From Symbiodinium kawagutii (Eukaryota; Sar; Dinophyceae; Suessiales; Symbiodiniaceae): DNA of 64,000 bases. The notes under the pieces were generated by a model, which was given only the letters and a program-made list of their open reading frames with translations, ran no database searches and was not told the origin of the DNA. Every line of letters begins with the position of its first letter. Within the stretch, counting starts at the first letter, position 1. A program made the position numbers and the translations under genes. Below are positions 36,551 through 46,799 of this stretch, one piece after another. Location of the stretch: contig VSDK01020443.1 of NCBI GenBank assembly GCA_009767595.1, positions 2,217 to 66,216 on the forward strand, written 5' to 3'.

Positions 36551-37440
36551 GATATTCATCTTCAGGCAGCTTGCATTGCAGCGGCCGCAAACTGTGACTG
36601 GTTTGAAACAAATGCAAACGAATCCCTCACGCAAAGAAGCAGCTGAAGCAACAAAAATTGCTTCTCCGAAGCAATTAACTCAATCATAGTAACTCCCCTG
36701 AGCTCTCGCAACGGAGACCCCCCATGAACAGATCTACCCGTAAACCAGCAGGAGTTTCTGACAGCATGTCTCTTTGCGATGGGATTGATGCAGTCAGACC
36801 GCTGCCCTCCGCCCCCCCAAAAAGAAAGGCTGGACTTGTCTGTCAAGAGATATTCAAGTTCAACTTGATGACTTGCTTCATCTTGTTTCCGCATGGGAGG
36901 TCCAACCTTTCGACGGTTTCGGAGTCATTGACAACCAATTGAGGGGCAGGGTGTCGAGGCCTTGTCGATGTGCCAAAGCGCAACATCGTTTTGTCCGTGG
37001 TTCCACCACGGGAAATCAAGATTTCAAAAGAGATGCGAGATGATGTGAGATGTGGGGTCTTTTCAAGCTCTTGCATCCGGCCTGTTGACAGATTTTCACC
37101 CTGACACTAAGATTTGGATGACGTGCGTCCGTAGGCTTGATGTCACTGGTGTGAAGATTGAATATAGGTTTTCTTCCCAATCCATCTAAAAGGAATAATT
37201 GTTTATATGGCAGAGACAATGCATTTGATCATATATGAGGCAAACCTGTTGAAATGTCCAAACTACAGAAGCTCAATCCCATGTTTTTGTTTCAACATCT
37301 CTCCTTTCTCCGTATCTCATTTGAGCAACTCCAAACAGAACATGATCAGCAAGCTTCAGTGATTTATCGCTTGAACATCCCCAAAGTAAGCCATACCAGG
37401 GCCTCCACCCATCATACACCTTGCCATGAACGCAGCATAT
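36551..37440. repeat. Segmental tandem duplication, copy 2
   Basis: Same orientation as copy 1 with a period of about 1.5 kb. Relative to copy 1 it lacks about 60 bases inside the second frame (near 36803). The TGA that ends the first frame in copy 1 is TGC here, so that frame reads on by 16 codons to KLNLNIS. Both frames remain open in both copies, but there are amino-acid changes such as Met to Thr in DKMM/DKTM. Confidence 0.85.
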
Positions 37441-37950
37441 ATAACGGAACGCAAAACGCGGACATGTTTTTTTCCCAAACGTGCCCGATTACACATGACT
37501 TAAACGTGACATCTTTTTCGCAACGTTTTACTTGGTGATGCCTCATTCTTGCTTACAAACTTATAACAACATTACTGAACGTTTCTTTCTGGGGGCATCC
37601 AACTTAAGTATTCGTGCACCAATAATCAACCAATGATTCACCGAATCAGCCACCTAAAGACCCATGGAATGCATTGGAATCTCACCCTTTGCAAATGACA
37701 GGTGATTTTTGAGTCATGTGAAGCTAAACAGGCCGAAACTGAGAGCAAGTGACCCCAGAGCAAGCTCTGGGTGCGAACGGTGCAACGTAAGTGAGGAAGT
37801 GAGGCGCGTCCACAGGAAAGCTATGGAAAAACCCAGCTGAATCATGACTGTTGCAGTGGAAAAACAGCTAAGTGCCTAAGCAGTGGTCAATTGAGACTTG
37901 TACAACTGATGCCAAATGAGATGTTCGAAGAATGACAGTTCTAGGCTTGA

Positions 37951-38139
37951 CTACAAGACACTGCCAGCTGCGCGCAGCTGACCCGCATCCTCGAAGCCAA
38001 AGGGACCCTGGTTTGTGGTGGGCACAGTTCTGCGTAGCTTTGCTACGAAGGCACGCAGTATCAAGCAGTACTGTGCCAACAAAACTTGTGTCAATTTGTC
38101 TTCCACTGTCGGCGGCGGGGTTCCAGTTGACTTGGCCAT
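37951..38139 (-). CDS. Possible first exon of an unrecognised gene
   Basis: A frame starting MAKSTGTPPPTVEDKLTQVL followed by an amphipathic, protein-like segment (LAQYCLILRAFVAKLRR) and ending at TAG, or at a GT donor (GTGTCTT^GTAGTC). It is GC-rich against its surroundings. I could not find the next exon. Confidence 0.35.
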   Translation of the reverse strand: MAKSTGTPPPTVEDKLTQVLLAQYCLILRAFVAKLRRTVPTTNQGPFGFEDAGQLRAAGSVL

Positions 38140-38627
38140 GATTCACGGGTCCCTAGTCTTGCTGTGTTTTCCCATCGTGGATATGTTGATTGATGTTGAT
38201 TGCATCACCAAGGTCGCGAAAATCAACTGACTGAAACAGTGCTCATGGTACACATCCAAAGCTAAGGTGCCTGCTCTAAGGATGAAACTTGAGTTCGGAA
38301 ACGAATGGAAACGATTTGGTAGCAAATCCCGCACGTCCCCCAAGCATCTTCCAATTGTTTGTTGGGGACGAGGTGTTTCAGAACTTGGCACGTCTTCCGC
38401 AGCCCTTCAAGCGTGTGGCCAAACATGGTCAAAGGATAGGGGTCTGTCACGCTTGTACTCTATCAGCGCGAGGCAAATGATACGCCAACAAATGGCTTTC
38501 ACCTCTTGCAAGAGTAGGCCTCAAGTAGCCTTTTTGGTTTCATGCATTCTCACCATGGTTCCCTTCTTGTACCCGCGGCCTAAGAATGCTTGAAATATAT
38601 TGAAATATCTTTCTACCATCTGGTTTC

Positions 38628-38715
38628 ACCACTCCCTGTAGCTCTTTAGCTCCCCCTTTAAAGGGATTTAGGGATACCCCTGGCTCCTTAGCTCCCTGAG
38701 AATCACCAGCTAGCT
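38628..38715. repeat. Short interspersed repeat, family D
   Basis: Begins CTCCCTGTAGCTCTTTAGCT and contains AGGGATACCCCTGGCTCC followed by GCTCCCT. The same order of phrases occurs at 39619-39698 and 50177-50266. Inverted ends are weak (CTGGTAGCT / AGCTAGC). Confidence 0.65.
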
Positions 38716-39256
38716 TTAGTTCCCAAATCATGGCCAGTACATTGACGGCTGAAGGAGTCCAGGTTTAGCGATCACACATCGCGTGATGCTGTCGATGGTA
38801 AATGTTTGAGCAACAGCATTACGGCCCAGGAAATTTAGACACACACTTACACAAAAAGTAAGACCCCCAAGCCCAGCTGTCTGCTGGCTTTCCCTAGGAG
38901 TTTCCATAGTAGCATCTGGCCGATTAAAAGAACATGTCAGTCAAAACTCGCATTCCTTCCGTCCATCTTTGTCCATATCCGCAATCATTTTGACATGCAT
39001 TGTGGCACTCCAATCCATATCACGGCGCACTGCACACCAATATTTACATATAATTTATATGTTGATAAGTATATCATGCATCTGCCACAAGGCAAGAAGT
39101 TAATAGCGCGTATTTTACTAAACAAAAATAGTGATACGCCTATATCTCAAGGTTTGCAATCGAAAACATGTTGTGTGATATCATGAAGGGACAGTTCCAT
39201 CTCCACTTCCTCACTGCAGTGCTCCTTGTGACACAGCGACTGGCTAACACAGTCGA

Positions 39257-39628
39257 ATGGTCCTCGCTGAAATGCAGCTCACCCTAGAGCTTCTACAGGA
39301 TGGTGGCCACTTTGCTTCGAACGCAGCCTGCCTCAACTTGATTCAAACAGCGTGTGAAAAAACCAAGTCGACTGTGGTGTACCGCCTTTGGCGGAAAAAA
39401 AACAAGTTTCCCTGGTCCCTGGTGCAGGTTTTTGCTGTTGATCTGTTTCCGCCCCTCAAATGTACGGATTCCGTACCAAACCAGCGCCAGAGGTGTTCAT
39501 ATATTCTGCGGAAAGCATTGTGTCGATTGAATTTGTGGATCCACTGGCTCATTCCTGGCTACTTGGATTTTGGTGCTAAAAACAGCTGTGGGTCATTGCC
39601 TACGTTTTGGTCAGGGCACTCCTGGTAG
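39257..39628 (+). CDS. Plus-strand open frame, status doubtful
   Basis: A 123-codon frame from ATG, starting MVLAEMQLTLELLQDGGHFA. The first 50 residues look protein-like and recall the LxxGGxF strand of FtsJ-type methyltransferases, but the catalytic motifs are absent and the end overlaps repeat family D. It would be the only plus-strand gene in the window. I consider it more likely a chance frame or decayed sequence. Confidence 0.18.
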   Translation: MVLAEMQLTLELLQDGGHFASNAACLNLIQTACEKTKSTVVYRLWRKKNKFPWSLVQVFAVDLFPPLKCTDSVPNQRQRCSYILRKALCRLNLWIHWLIPGYLDFGAKNSCGSLPTFWSGHSW

Positions 39629-39698
39629 CTCTTTGGCCTCCCCTTTAGAGAGCTATAAGGATTCCCCGGGCTCCAAATCGCTCCCTCCCAACCAGCCA
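39619..39698. repeat. Short interspersed repeat, family D
   Basis: Begins CTCCTGGTAGCTCTTTGGCC and ends GCTCCCTCCCAACCAGCC. It shares both ends with the copy at 50177-50266. Confidence 0.75.
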
Positions 39699-39699
39699 T

Positions 39700-41224
39700 T
39701 GCTTAGGCGTCTGGTCCAAAAGTTTGTTCCCAGAAATGACGCTAAAGACTCATTTAGGTGGGGGCCCGCTGCTTGGCGTAGTTGTTTATGGAGACCATGC
39801 AAAATTGTGAGAAAAAACTATATCATGTAAAGATTTGGTGTAATACACACTACCGCGGGACTTTTGCACTCTTTTTGTTCACTTTGGATGTCACTTTGGA
39901 TGATGAATTGTTTAAAACTGAATTCCTAAATACAACACGCTGTAACATGGATGGTCATCTGGGGAGATGTCCTCTGAACACCCAGAAATGTAACCTTTTG
40001 CTAGCGCCGTGCTCGCGCGAAATCACAACTTCATTTTGGAAAAATAGATCACCGATTGAATTTTTCCCAGTAGACCAGTTTGCTAGCGCGGTGCCAGCGC
40101 TGCACTAGCGCCTATAGCTGGCGTTTTTCAGCACGCAACAACATTAATGTGCAGGGGGGCCCCTCCAGGGCTCCCCTGAGGTCAACCACCATCCTGTGTC
40201 TTCGCGGCACTCACTTGGAACCCTTGCTGCTCCAGCTGTTCCAACTGAGCCACCATTTGCCTTGGATCGTTGTGTTGTGACGGCAGATGTTTGGAAATTC
40301 TGTCGTCATAATCTCGTAACTATCCCAAAATCACTTAATCATATAGTTTAAGTGAAAGGATTCAAGAAGGTTTCCGTTTGAACATCTCAAAATGAATTCC
40401 CCTTGGAAACTCCATCTGTGTGTCTGGTTTTCGGCCTTGCAATGGAAGGACTGACTATTCTGGACGTCGATCAATCCAGCGGTGGGTGGGCATTTCCCAA
40501 AGTTTGTTATACGAGCACTGTACAGCAGGGATGGTGTACTTGTTTTTGTTGATGCCTGTGGATGACTATGCCCGGTGATGAACATTCTTGGCTATACGGA
40601 TTGGTGCTTGTCGTTTGTTCAGTCTTCATCTTTGGGAATGTTCATCTCACAACCATGAAAAATATTCCAAAACAGTGATATATTTTCCCAAAATATCTTA
40701 GAGTAAGGCTCATCATGGCTCATATGCGCTCATTGTTGTGGTCCTTCGGCTTGCTCCTCGAACAATTTATTGCTCCTAAATGCCCTTACAAGAGTAGTCC
40801 GCAATTCTATTCATCATTGACTGCTTGCTGAGCGTGATTGATTTGTGAATACCTGTGTCTGTCTATATAAGTATTTGTATGTCATTTGAATGATTGAATG
40901 TATATTGATTTTAATCAACTGACTAACTGATTGATTGCACTGCCTGAGCAATTTTCCACCGGGTATCCTCCATGAAGGGCCAAGTTCCCTGCGGAACGCT
41001 AAATAATACGCAAGGCATTTTTTTTTCGTGAAATCCAAGTTGCCAATTTCCCAACCGAACATCTGTGCGACTTGCTCTGGCCTAGAACGCAACCGATACT
41101 AGAAGCATGTCTTTCTTTTTTGGCGAACAATAGCAAATCACATCCACATATATCCAAATCATGTCCGTGATTGCAAGGACATGCGTGGAGCACCCAAACA
41201 AGATTTCGGGACTGAAGCTTTTTG
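39700..41224. other. Stretch without a supported gene
   Basis: AT-rich, with no exon-like GC island flanked by splice signals on either strand. Confidence 0.4.
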
Positions 41225-41410
41225 TCACCGGCAACATTTTAAGCTCGGCGGTGTGTTTGTTGCATCGTTGCGCTTGTTCTGGTCGTCTTTGAGATGTGCG
41301 GATGTTCCTTCAAAGGGTCGGCTTTTGACCAGCCAAGAATCGATAGTCATCCGTGCCTTCCTCGCCGCGGCGCTTCGAAATTTCCTGTTGGTATCGGACC
41401 CATCTCCCAC
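41225..41410 (-). CDS. Possible exon, basic segment
   Basis: Minus-strand frame containing RKFRSAAARKARMTIDSWLV followed by KSRPFEGTSAHLKDDQNKRN. It is GC-rich and lies 250 bases downstream of the last exon of the gene at 41654-43320, so it may be that gene's 3' part. I could not fix the splice phase. Confidence 0.28.
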   Translation of the reverse strand: MGDGSDTNRKFRSAAARKARMTIDSWLVKSRPFEGTSAHLKDDQNKRNDATNTPPSLKCCR

Positions 41411-41653
41411 ACAGAAAACTGATGGCTTTGAGATTTAGTCATGACTTTCACTTCAAGCATTGCCTCAGCTTCCTTTTATCACTGTCAATTTTGCCAAAAC
41501 CTCCAAGTTTCTAGAAGAAGATCCTAGTCGTATCAGGGGACACCGCCATGATCACCATCTTCAGCGCTCCTGCTCCAAGACTTCAGGCCGCTGCTCCATC
41601 TTCCACAAAAACCTCATCATTTTTTTCTCTCCTGGTACGCCGCTGCTGCAAAT

Positions 41654-43320
41654 TCACTGCCGAATCATGATCTTCTCCGCGGTCATTTTCGAGTGGTCAA
41701 CGGCGTTGATGGTGAACCACCTTTAGTGATGTTTGAGAATCGTTAGGAATGCCCGGCAAATAAGAGCCAACGAGTCACCACCTCGCGAAACGCAGGGACC
41801 TAGGGTTTCACCACGCGCCGTCGCCGACCCGCCGGCGCCAATAGCATAGGCAGAGACCCCCAAATTGGCCCCCCAACAGTGACCAAGCCGTTGAAAAAAA
41901 CCTTGTAACCAGTAGCCGGTACAACCCCAGCAGTTTCCACGAGGTTGAACATCTCTCCCTGAGTTGACCCACCCACTGGTACTCTTGCTCTTGAGCACCC
42001 TGCTATGCTTCCAAAACTTTTTGGCTGCTTGAAACCAAATGAAACGTCAGTGTGCCATTCAACTTGGGCAATGCCGGGCCACTCAAACTGGGAAGAACGT
42101 GGTATAACGGGATCATATCATTTAAAAACTATGGCCCAAAACCAGCAAAATTGACAATGATCTAAACCACCCAAGCCAAACATTAAAGGGTTTGGTCAGT
42201 TCCCGTGATCAATCATGAAGCGTGATTTGATTTAACCATATTCAACCCCTTTACTTATCACATCCTATCACTAACTGATTGCCAAGCATTAGGCACCAAT
42301 CAACCATTCCCAACCATTCCTAAGCGCCACTATTCCAGTTAACATCTACCCTCGATGGTTGACCGTGATCATCACTAGCTGGGGATTCCTTAAAGTCACC
42401 AACTTGTCCAGATCCCCAAGGCTCCGTGGTCATGGAGAAGTCGGTTGGGTCTGACGGAGATGCCACGCTTCAGGAAGGGAGAAGCGTCCTGGAGCTCAAG
42501 GCTGTGCTGCAAATGTACTCCGTGGAAACGAAGAATGATGGGAGATCCAACTGTCAACACCCCAGGGTTTGGATGATGAATCACCAGCGAATTATGTTTC
42601 AATGTCAATGGTAGGGGTGGGATTTCAATCCATGGTAAGCAGCTTCCTCTTCAATGGTATGCAGCAAGCATCAACGAGCTCTTTTAAGGGTTCTTGTCAA
42701 TCCCAAACAGTTCGATGACCGCCCCCATCAATGGTACAGTGACCCTAAAATTTACCGCAGCTGACATCCATACTGAAACGATCTCAAGCGTCTGAGATCC
42801 TGTGACCAATTTCATCGATTTCAGACTTGGGGACTATCAAGCTCGTCACGGAGGACATGAAGACTTTTTGTTGCCACAATCTGAAAATGGATGAAGATCG
42901 ATCTGGTATGTCTTGGCTCCAATTAGATCGATAATCAAAGGCCGTCTTTACCCTCGAAGCCAGCAACAAGCGATGTACGTTTGCAAAGGATTGTAGTGAC
43001 CACCTGCAGGAAGCCTAAAACCCAACGTGCACCAGTGCCCTGTTCCCTGACCTCCAAGTCGTAATAGGAAGGCTGCGGTGTCAGGAGGCCTTTGAAAACT
43101 CGGGGTCTGGGCTCATCCTTGACGTCCAACTCGGGACGCTGAGTGCAGCTGACTGCAAGTGAGATGCCTGCCATGAGCTATGCCAGGGACGGCCCTACTG
43201 TCGTAACTAGTACCTTCTGCTCACAGCGTGACTGCAGAAAGTCTTGAAATTGAAAATCTTGCAGCGATTCTGGGCAGTTGCCAAGCGCAGTTCTTGGAGG
43301 CACTCTTTTCACAAGCGCAG
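41654..43320 (-). CDS. Unrecognised multi-exon gene
   Basis: Exons 43225-43320 (ALVKRVPPRTALGNCPESLQ then DFQFQDFLQS; donor GTGAGC), 43004-43152 (SCTQRPELDVKDEPRPRVF ... RWVLGFLQ; donor CAG^GTGGTC), 42489-42550 (LDLPSFFVSTEYICSTALSS; GA donor) and 41829-41983 (VPVGGSTQGEMFNLVETAGV then VPATGYKVFFNGLVTVGG) join with matching phases. A further exon at about 41658-41720 reads WFTINAVDHSKMTAEKIMIR. It either ends at TGA (41654-41656) or continues through a GT donor. No domain is recognised. The central part is Gly- and Val-rich, with a hydrophobic stretch VTVGGPIWGSLPMLLAP. The 5' end is open and no start codon was identified. Confidence 0.48.
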
Positions 43321-43440
43321 CTGTCAAAAGCAAATTCCATCTGATTACACCACCTTGCCACCAAACAGAAAATGAGGTTCCACATCCTGCACTATCCAGT
43401 GCCACCAAAAAACTGCCCAAATCCCATTCTGCAGCTTCTC

Positions 43441-43539
43441 CTGGTTGGTGGCTTCAACCCCTTTGAAAAATATAAGTGAAAGAACCATTTGTTCATAATT
43501 CCTGCAGGAAATAACAAGAATATTTAGAACCACCAACCA
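43441..43539. mobile_element. MITE-like element, family B
   Basis: Starts CTGGTTGGTGGCTTCAACCCC and ends TTTAGAACCACCAACCA; inverted ends. It lies between the orphan SDR exon and the exon at 43225-43320. Confidence 0.8.
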
Positions 43540-43591
43540 ATCTCCATTGGGTTATCCCATCCTTCCGCCCATGACCGGTCCCGCGTGAAAC

Positions 43592-43673
43592 CTCAGCGGG
43601 CGCGCCTCTTGAAATTTCCGGTTCAGCTCCTTGGCGAAAAGGACGTTGGCCAACTTTGACTGACAATAGGCGC
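43592..43673 (-). CDS. Orphan exon of a classical short-chain dehydrogenase (retinol-dehydrogenase-like)
   Basis: Reads AYCQSKLANVLFAKELNRKF then QEARPL, which holds the SDR active-site pair Tyr-x-x-x-Lys in the usual setting (YxxSKLANVLF). Acceptor GCAAG and donor CTGAG^GTTTCA flank it. The frame is open farther 5' to AYAHPGGGLLLALDDETRRQ. I found neither the Gly-rich NAD(P) motif nor the following SDR segment nearby. The next minus-strand sequence upstream is the intact gene at 44212-46452. It may be a decayed SDR fragment, or part of a gene that encloses its neighbour. Confidence 0.55.
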
Positions 43674-44211
43674 CTTGCCGTCGCGTTTCGTCGTCAAGAG
43701 CAAGCAACAAGCCACCACCAGGGTGGGCATAAGCAACAGCAATAATCATGACGATTACATATCAGGATACATATGGATACATTATACAGCAATATAATGA
43801 AAGTAATGACAGGGAGGGTAAAGTAGTGACAGGGAGGGTATGCTATCTATAATAATGTGCTAAAATGCTATCCGAACAGCGACAGCTTGAGTAAGTATTT
43901 CTTTTCGACGCGCACTTCTGTGGCGCAGTATGCTGATGGTCACTGGCGTGCAAATCTAGACACTGTGCGAATGAACATTGCTGAGCACGCTAACAATGAA
44001 ACGTAAACCAATGCGCAACCAAACTTTACAAGGCAGATGCAGACTCCACAATTCCTCGGAATTCCACATCAAGAAAGGCCCTGGTTGCCAGGGGTGCCGC
44101 TAAAGTAAATGACTGTACATGGACTATGGTGATCAAATTGGCAGCTCTTTAGCTGTTGGAAATAGCAATGCAGCAAACACCAAAGTATGCAAGGCATTTG
44201 CATTAGATACA

Positions 44212-46452
44212 TCAGTAAGCAAAGCTCTCAGAACGAAGGGACTTTGCGGAAAATCCAGCATTTACCCAAAGGTCAGATGCAGCCTTCTCAAAGCCAGGGG
44301 GGCCACACAGAAAACCTTCAGCTGCTTTGTCTACGGCCAGGTCCGTTAGCGCTGTCCTGCTGAGTCTTCCTGCTTCCACTCGTACATGTGTCAAGGATGT
44401 TTGCCTGAGAAAGGCTGCAACCTCTTTGCATTCTGTGTCCGCATCTGGCCCAGTCAGGAACATCAGCAGTTGGAACTTCACTCCCACTTTCTCCAGCATT
44501 TCACCAGCTGAGAGGAAGAACTCCAAGAAGGCAGCCTCAGACAGCTGACGAACTGAATGCAGGACTGTGAGGCTTCGAGGTCTCGGTTCGGCCTCAGCAA
44601 TGGCTTGGATGGCAGCAACTGCAGGGGTAGATCCAATGCCCGCCGTCAAGAAAATCACATCAGAAGGCATGGAAGCCTTGCTCCGAAGATCAGCTGTTTG
44701 AGGGTCCAACTGTGGCCCAAAATCCCCGGCAAAGCCCAGGAAATGCAACTCGGCCTTGTCATCCTTCAGTTGATGTAGAAAGGTGGAAGCCAATCCTCCA
44801 TCCTTCAACTTCACTGAGATCTGAAACCTGCCGTGATCTGCAAACCACTGGGGGGAACTCGTCACCGTCCAAGTCCTTTCTGGCATGGTGCCGTCAGAGC
44901 CTAGGCCAGGCAAGCCCAAGCGCACGTGCTGTCCAGGTTTCAACTGAAGATAACCAGGCCGTGGCAACGGCACCAATTGAAACTCAAAGGTCTTGACATC
45001 TGTAGACTCCTGACGCACCCACTGCAGTTTCGCCTGAAATTCTGGACCTGAGCCACTCCGCTTTGGATTGTATGGGCTCAACTCTACACGTTCATAGAGG
45101 TGAGGTGAATATTGTTCAATGAAGCGAACTTGCTGAACCTTCATGACCACCAGGCGCAAAGCTTGGGGTTCCTCCTGCAAGACCTTTGCCAGGGCCTCGT
45201 CAGATGCCTTCTCCACTTCACTTCGTTCCACGGTCGTCATCTCTCCGACGACCTGAACTCCATGGCCGGTCTCATCATAATCCACGAAGACCAAAGCACC
45301 CCTCTTCTGCAACTGGACATTACCAAGGCTCATGTAGAAGCCATTGCCCATGTAGTCTGGCCAGCAAATCGAGCTACCATTGTTCAAGACGCGCACAAAG
45401 CCAGGCGTTCCTCCTCGGATGTTCATGTCAGCACCATGCTCAGCAGTGCCAGTGCCAAAGTACATCATGTCTGCCTTGCTGATGATGGCAGCTTCCTGGA
45501 ACCCCACTGAGGATGACTCCTTCATGGAAGATCCTGAGAATTCCAAGTTTCGGCCCATCCTGCGGACTTTCCGACGGGTGATGTACTTGGGGCAGTTTCC
45601 AAAGGCCTGTGAGATCTTGATTGAAAAGTGGCCATTTGGCATCACTTTCTCAATCACTCCATTGAATCGGTTCCTTCTCCTGGTCATGAAATCAATGGAC
45701 ACTGCGCCCACCAGCATGCCAGGCTTCACCATCTTTGCTGCGCCATCCCTCGGATCAACAGAAGCCTGGATGTCAAGATGTGTTCCGTTGGAAGTGTCAC
45801 AGTCAGCGAAACCAGGCTCAGCGAAGATCATGGAGGCCCAAATGTTCGCGGTTTCTGGATCAAAGAAGCTTGCCATGAACTGGGGCTGTGGTCCAACCAT
45901 ATCTCGGTAACTCACTGGAATGGACTTGTGGTAAATGATAGGTCCCATCTGGTCGGAGGTGTGAACTGTGCCTTGTTTCTTCTGCAAGATTCGCTCACCC
46001 TCATGCCACGGCTGGACTGGAACCACGTGGCGCGCAGCCATGTTGGACGGCAAGGTGTGACCACCCAAGATGGCATCACCTGCCATCACTTCATCTTCTG
46101 GAGCCAAGGTCACATCCGCTGCCACTCGCAGATTCGATCTCTTCGATCGCTTGGAGCGCTTGGACATGGCGGTCAAACCCAACAAGGACCCACCCATCGC
46201 AGCCGACGACAGAGACCTGGATGCATCGGGCCCGTCGCTGGACAACGGATGCTGGGCACTTGGCTTGACAAGACGCGCATGGGACACTGATGGCTGAGCG
46301 GCCGGAAGACCCGGTTCAGTCATGGCTGTCATGTGGCCAGGCGCGAACTGCAACGGGGCGGCGGAATTGATTAGCTGAAAATTCGCTGCACCTCGACTAG
46401 CATCGGACAAAAGCAGCCAGCAAACCACAAACGGAGGGAGTATAAGCAACAA
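44212..46452 (-). CDS. Fusion of PNPOx-like FMN-binding domain and ferredoxin-reductase-type FAD/NAD domain
   Basis: A single uninterrupted frame of 746 codons. Residues about 170-410 resemble the pyridoxamine-phosphate-oxidase-like split-barrel (ISKADMMYFGTGT, GTPGFVRVLN, GALVFVDYDETG). Residues about 480-746 form an FNR module: FAD motif RTWTVTSSP (about 526), NAD motif LTAGIGSTPA (about 602) and CGPPGFEKA (about 716). There is no C-terminal 2Fe-2S domain. The architecture implies electron flow from NAD(P)H via FAD to a flavin or other acceptor; the substrate is unknown. The frame opens at a TTG codon, the first in-frame ATG being residue 41. The true start is therefore probably in an upstream exon, entered at an AG near 46466. 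The first 30 residues are strongly hydrophobic (LLILPPFVVCWLLLSDAS) and then Ala/Ser/Arg-rich, like a signal plus plastid transit leader. It has no introns, unlike its neighbours. Confidence 0.8.
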   Translation of the reverse strand: MLLILPPFVVCWLLLSDASRGAANFQLINSAAPLQFAPGHMTAMTEPGLPAAQPSVSHARLVKPSAQHPLSSDGPDASRSLSSAAMGGSLLGLTAMSKRSKRSKRSNLRVAADVTLAPEDEVMAGDAILGGHTLPSNMAARHVVPVQPWHEGERILQKKQGTVHTSDQMGPIIYHKSIPVSYRDMVGPQPQFMASFFDPETANIWASMIFAEPGFADCDTSNGTHLDIQASVDPRDGAAKMVKPGMLVGAVSIDFMTRRRNRFNGVIEKVMPNGHFSIKISQAFGNCPKYITRRKVRRMGRNLEFSGSSMKESSSVGFQEAAIISKADMMYFGTGTAEHGADMNIRGGTPGFVRVLNNGSSICWPDYMGNGFYMSLGNVQLQKRGALVFVDYDETGHGVQVVGEMTTVERSEVEKASDEALAKVLQEEPQALRLVVMKVQQVRFIEQYSPHLYERVELSPYNPKRSGSGPEFQAKLQWVRQESTDVKTFEFQLVPLPRPGYLQLKPGQHVRLGLPGLGSDGTMPERTWTVTSSPQWFADHGRFQISVKLKDGGLASTFLHQLKDDKAELHFLGFAGDFGPQLDPQTADLRSKASMPSDVIFLTAGIGSTPAVAAIQAIAEAEPRPRSLTVLHSVRQLSEAAFLEFFLSAGEMLEKVGVKFQLLMFLTGPDADTECKEVAAFLRQTSLTHVRVEAGRLSRTALTDLAVDKAAEGFLCGPPGFEKAASDLWVNAGFSAKSLRSESFAY

Positions 46453-46534
46453 TGAGAGGGATACTGCTCAATGATAAGCCTGACAACGATAAAAGGGGTG
46501 CAACCACTGTCCATGATGGAAGTGTCAAGGCATT

Positions 46535-46560
46535 TTCTCTCTCTCTCTCTCTCTCTCTCT
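46535..46560. repeat. (CT)n microsatellite
   Basis: Thirteen CT units on the plus strand followed by TTCAG. On the plus strand this mimics a 3' splice site, but no plus-strand exon follows. Confidence 0.9.
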
Positions 46561-46567
46561 TTCAGAC

Positions 46568-46737
46568 CTTGACCGCCGCAGGAGTGTGAAACTTAGATGG
46601 ACCTAGCGTACTCCTTTCATCAGGGTTGAAATCTTGTACTACGATGAAACCCATGTGCCAAGGTTTAGGCATGAGCAGCTGTAAATTCCTGAGTCTGGCG
46701 CCCCACTGCGTGTAGCGCTCCGGAGCCATCAAGTCTC
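46568..46737 (-). CDS. Internal exon of an unrecognised gene
   Basis: Bounded by the acceptor TGTCCCCAG and donor AAG^GTCTGA. The 170 bases read GDLMAPERYTQWGARLRNLQ, then LLMPKPWHMGFIVVQDFNPD, then ERSTLGPSKFHTPAAVK. It lies directly upstream of the FMN/FAD fusion gene and ends in phase 0, whereas the fusion frame needs phase 1, so a direct join is not supported. No family is recognised. Confidence 0.5.
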
Positions 46738-46799
46738 CTGGGGACAAAAAATCATCCTCCAAACAATCAAGGTGTTAGGATCAACTCTAGTTAGGGCAA

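Noticed and set aside
39257-39628. Possible FtsJ/cap-methyltransferase on the plus strand
   Set aside because: Only an LxxGGxF-like strand is similar; the SAM-binding and K-D-K-E catalytic elements are not seen, and the end runs into a repeat.
45380-46290. Plus-strand frames of 176 and 220 codons
   Set aside because: Antisense shadows of the FMN/FAD fusion gene.
46535-46565. CT tract plus TTCAG read as a plus-strand 3' splice site
   Set aside because: No plus-strand exon follows, and the same DNA encodes the donor side of a minus-strand exon.
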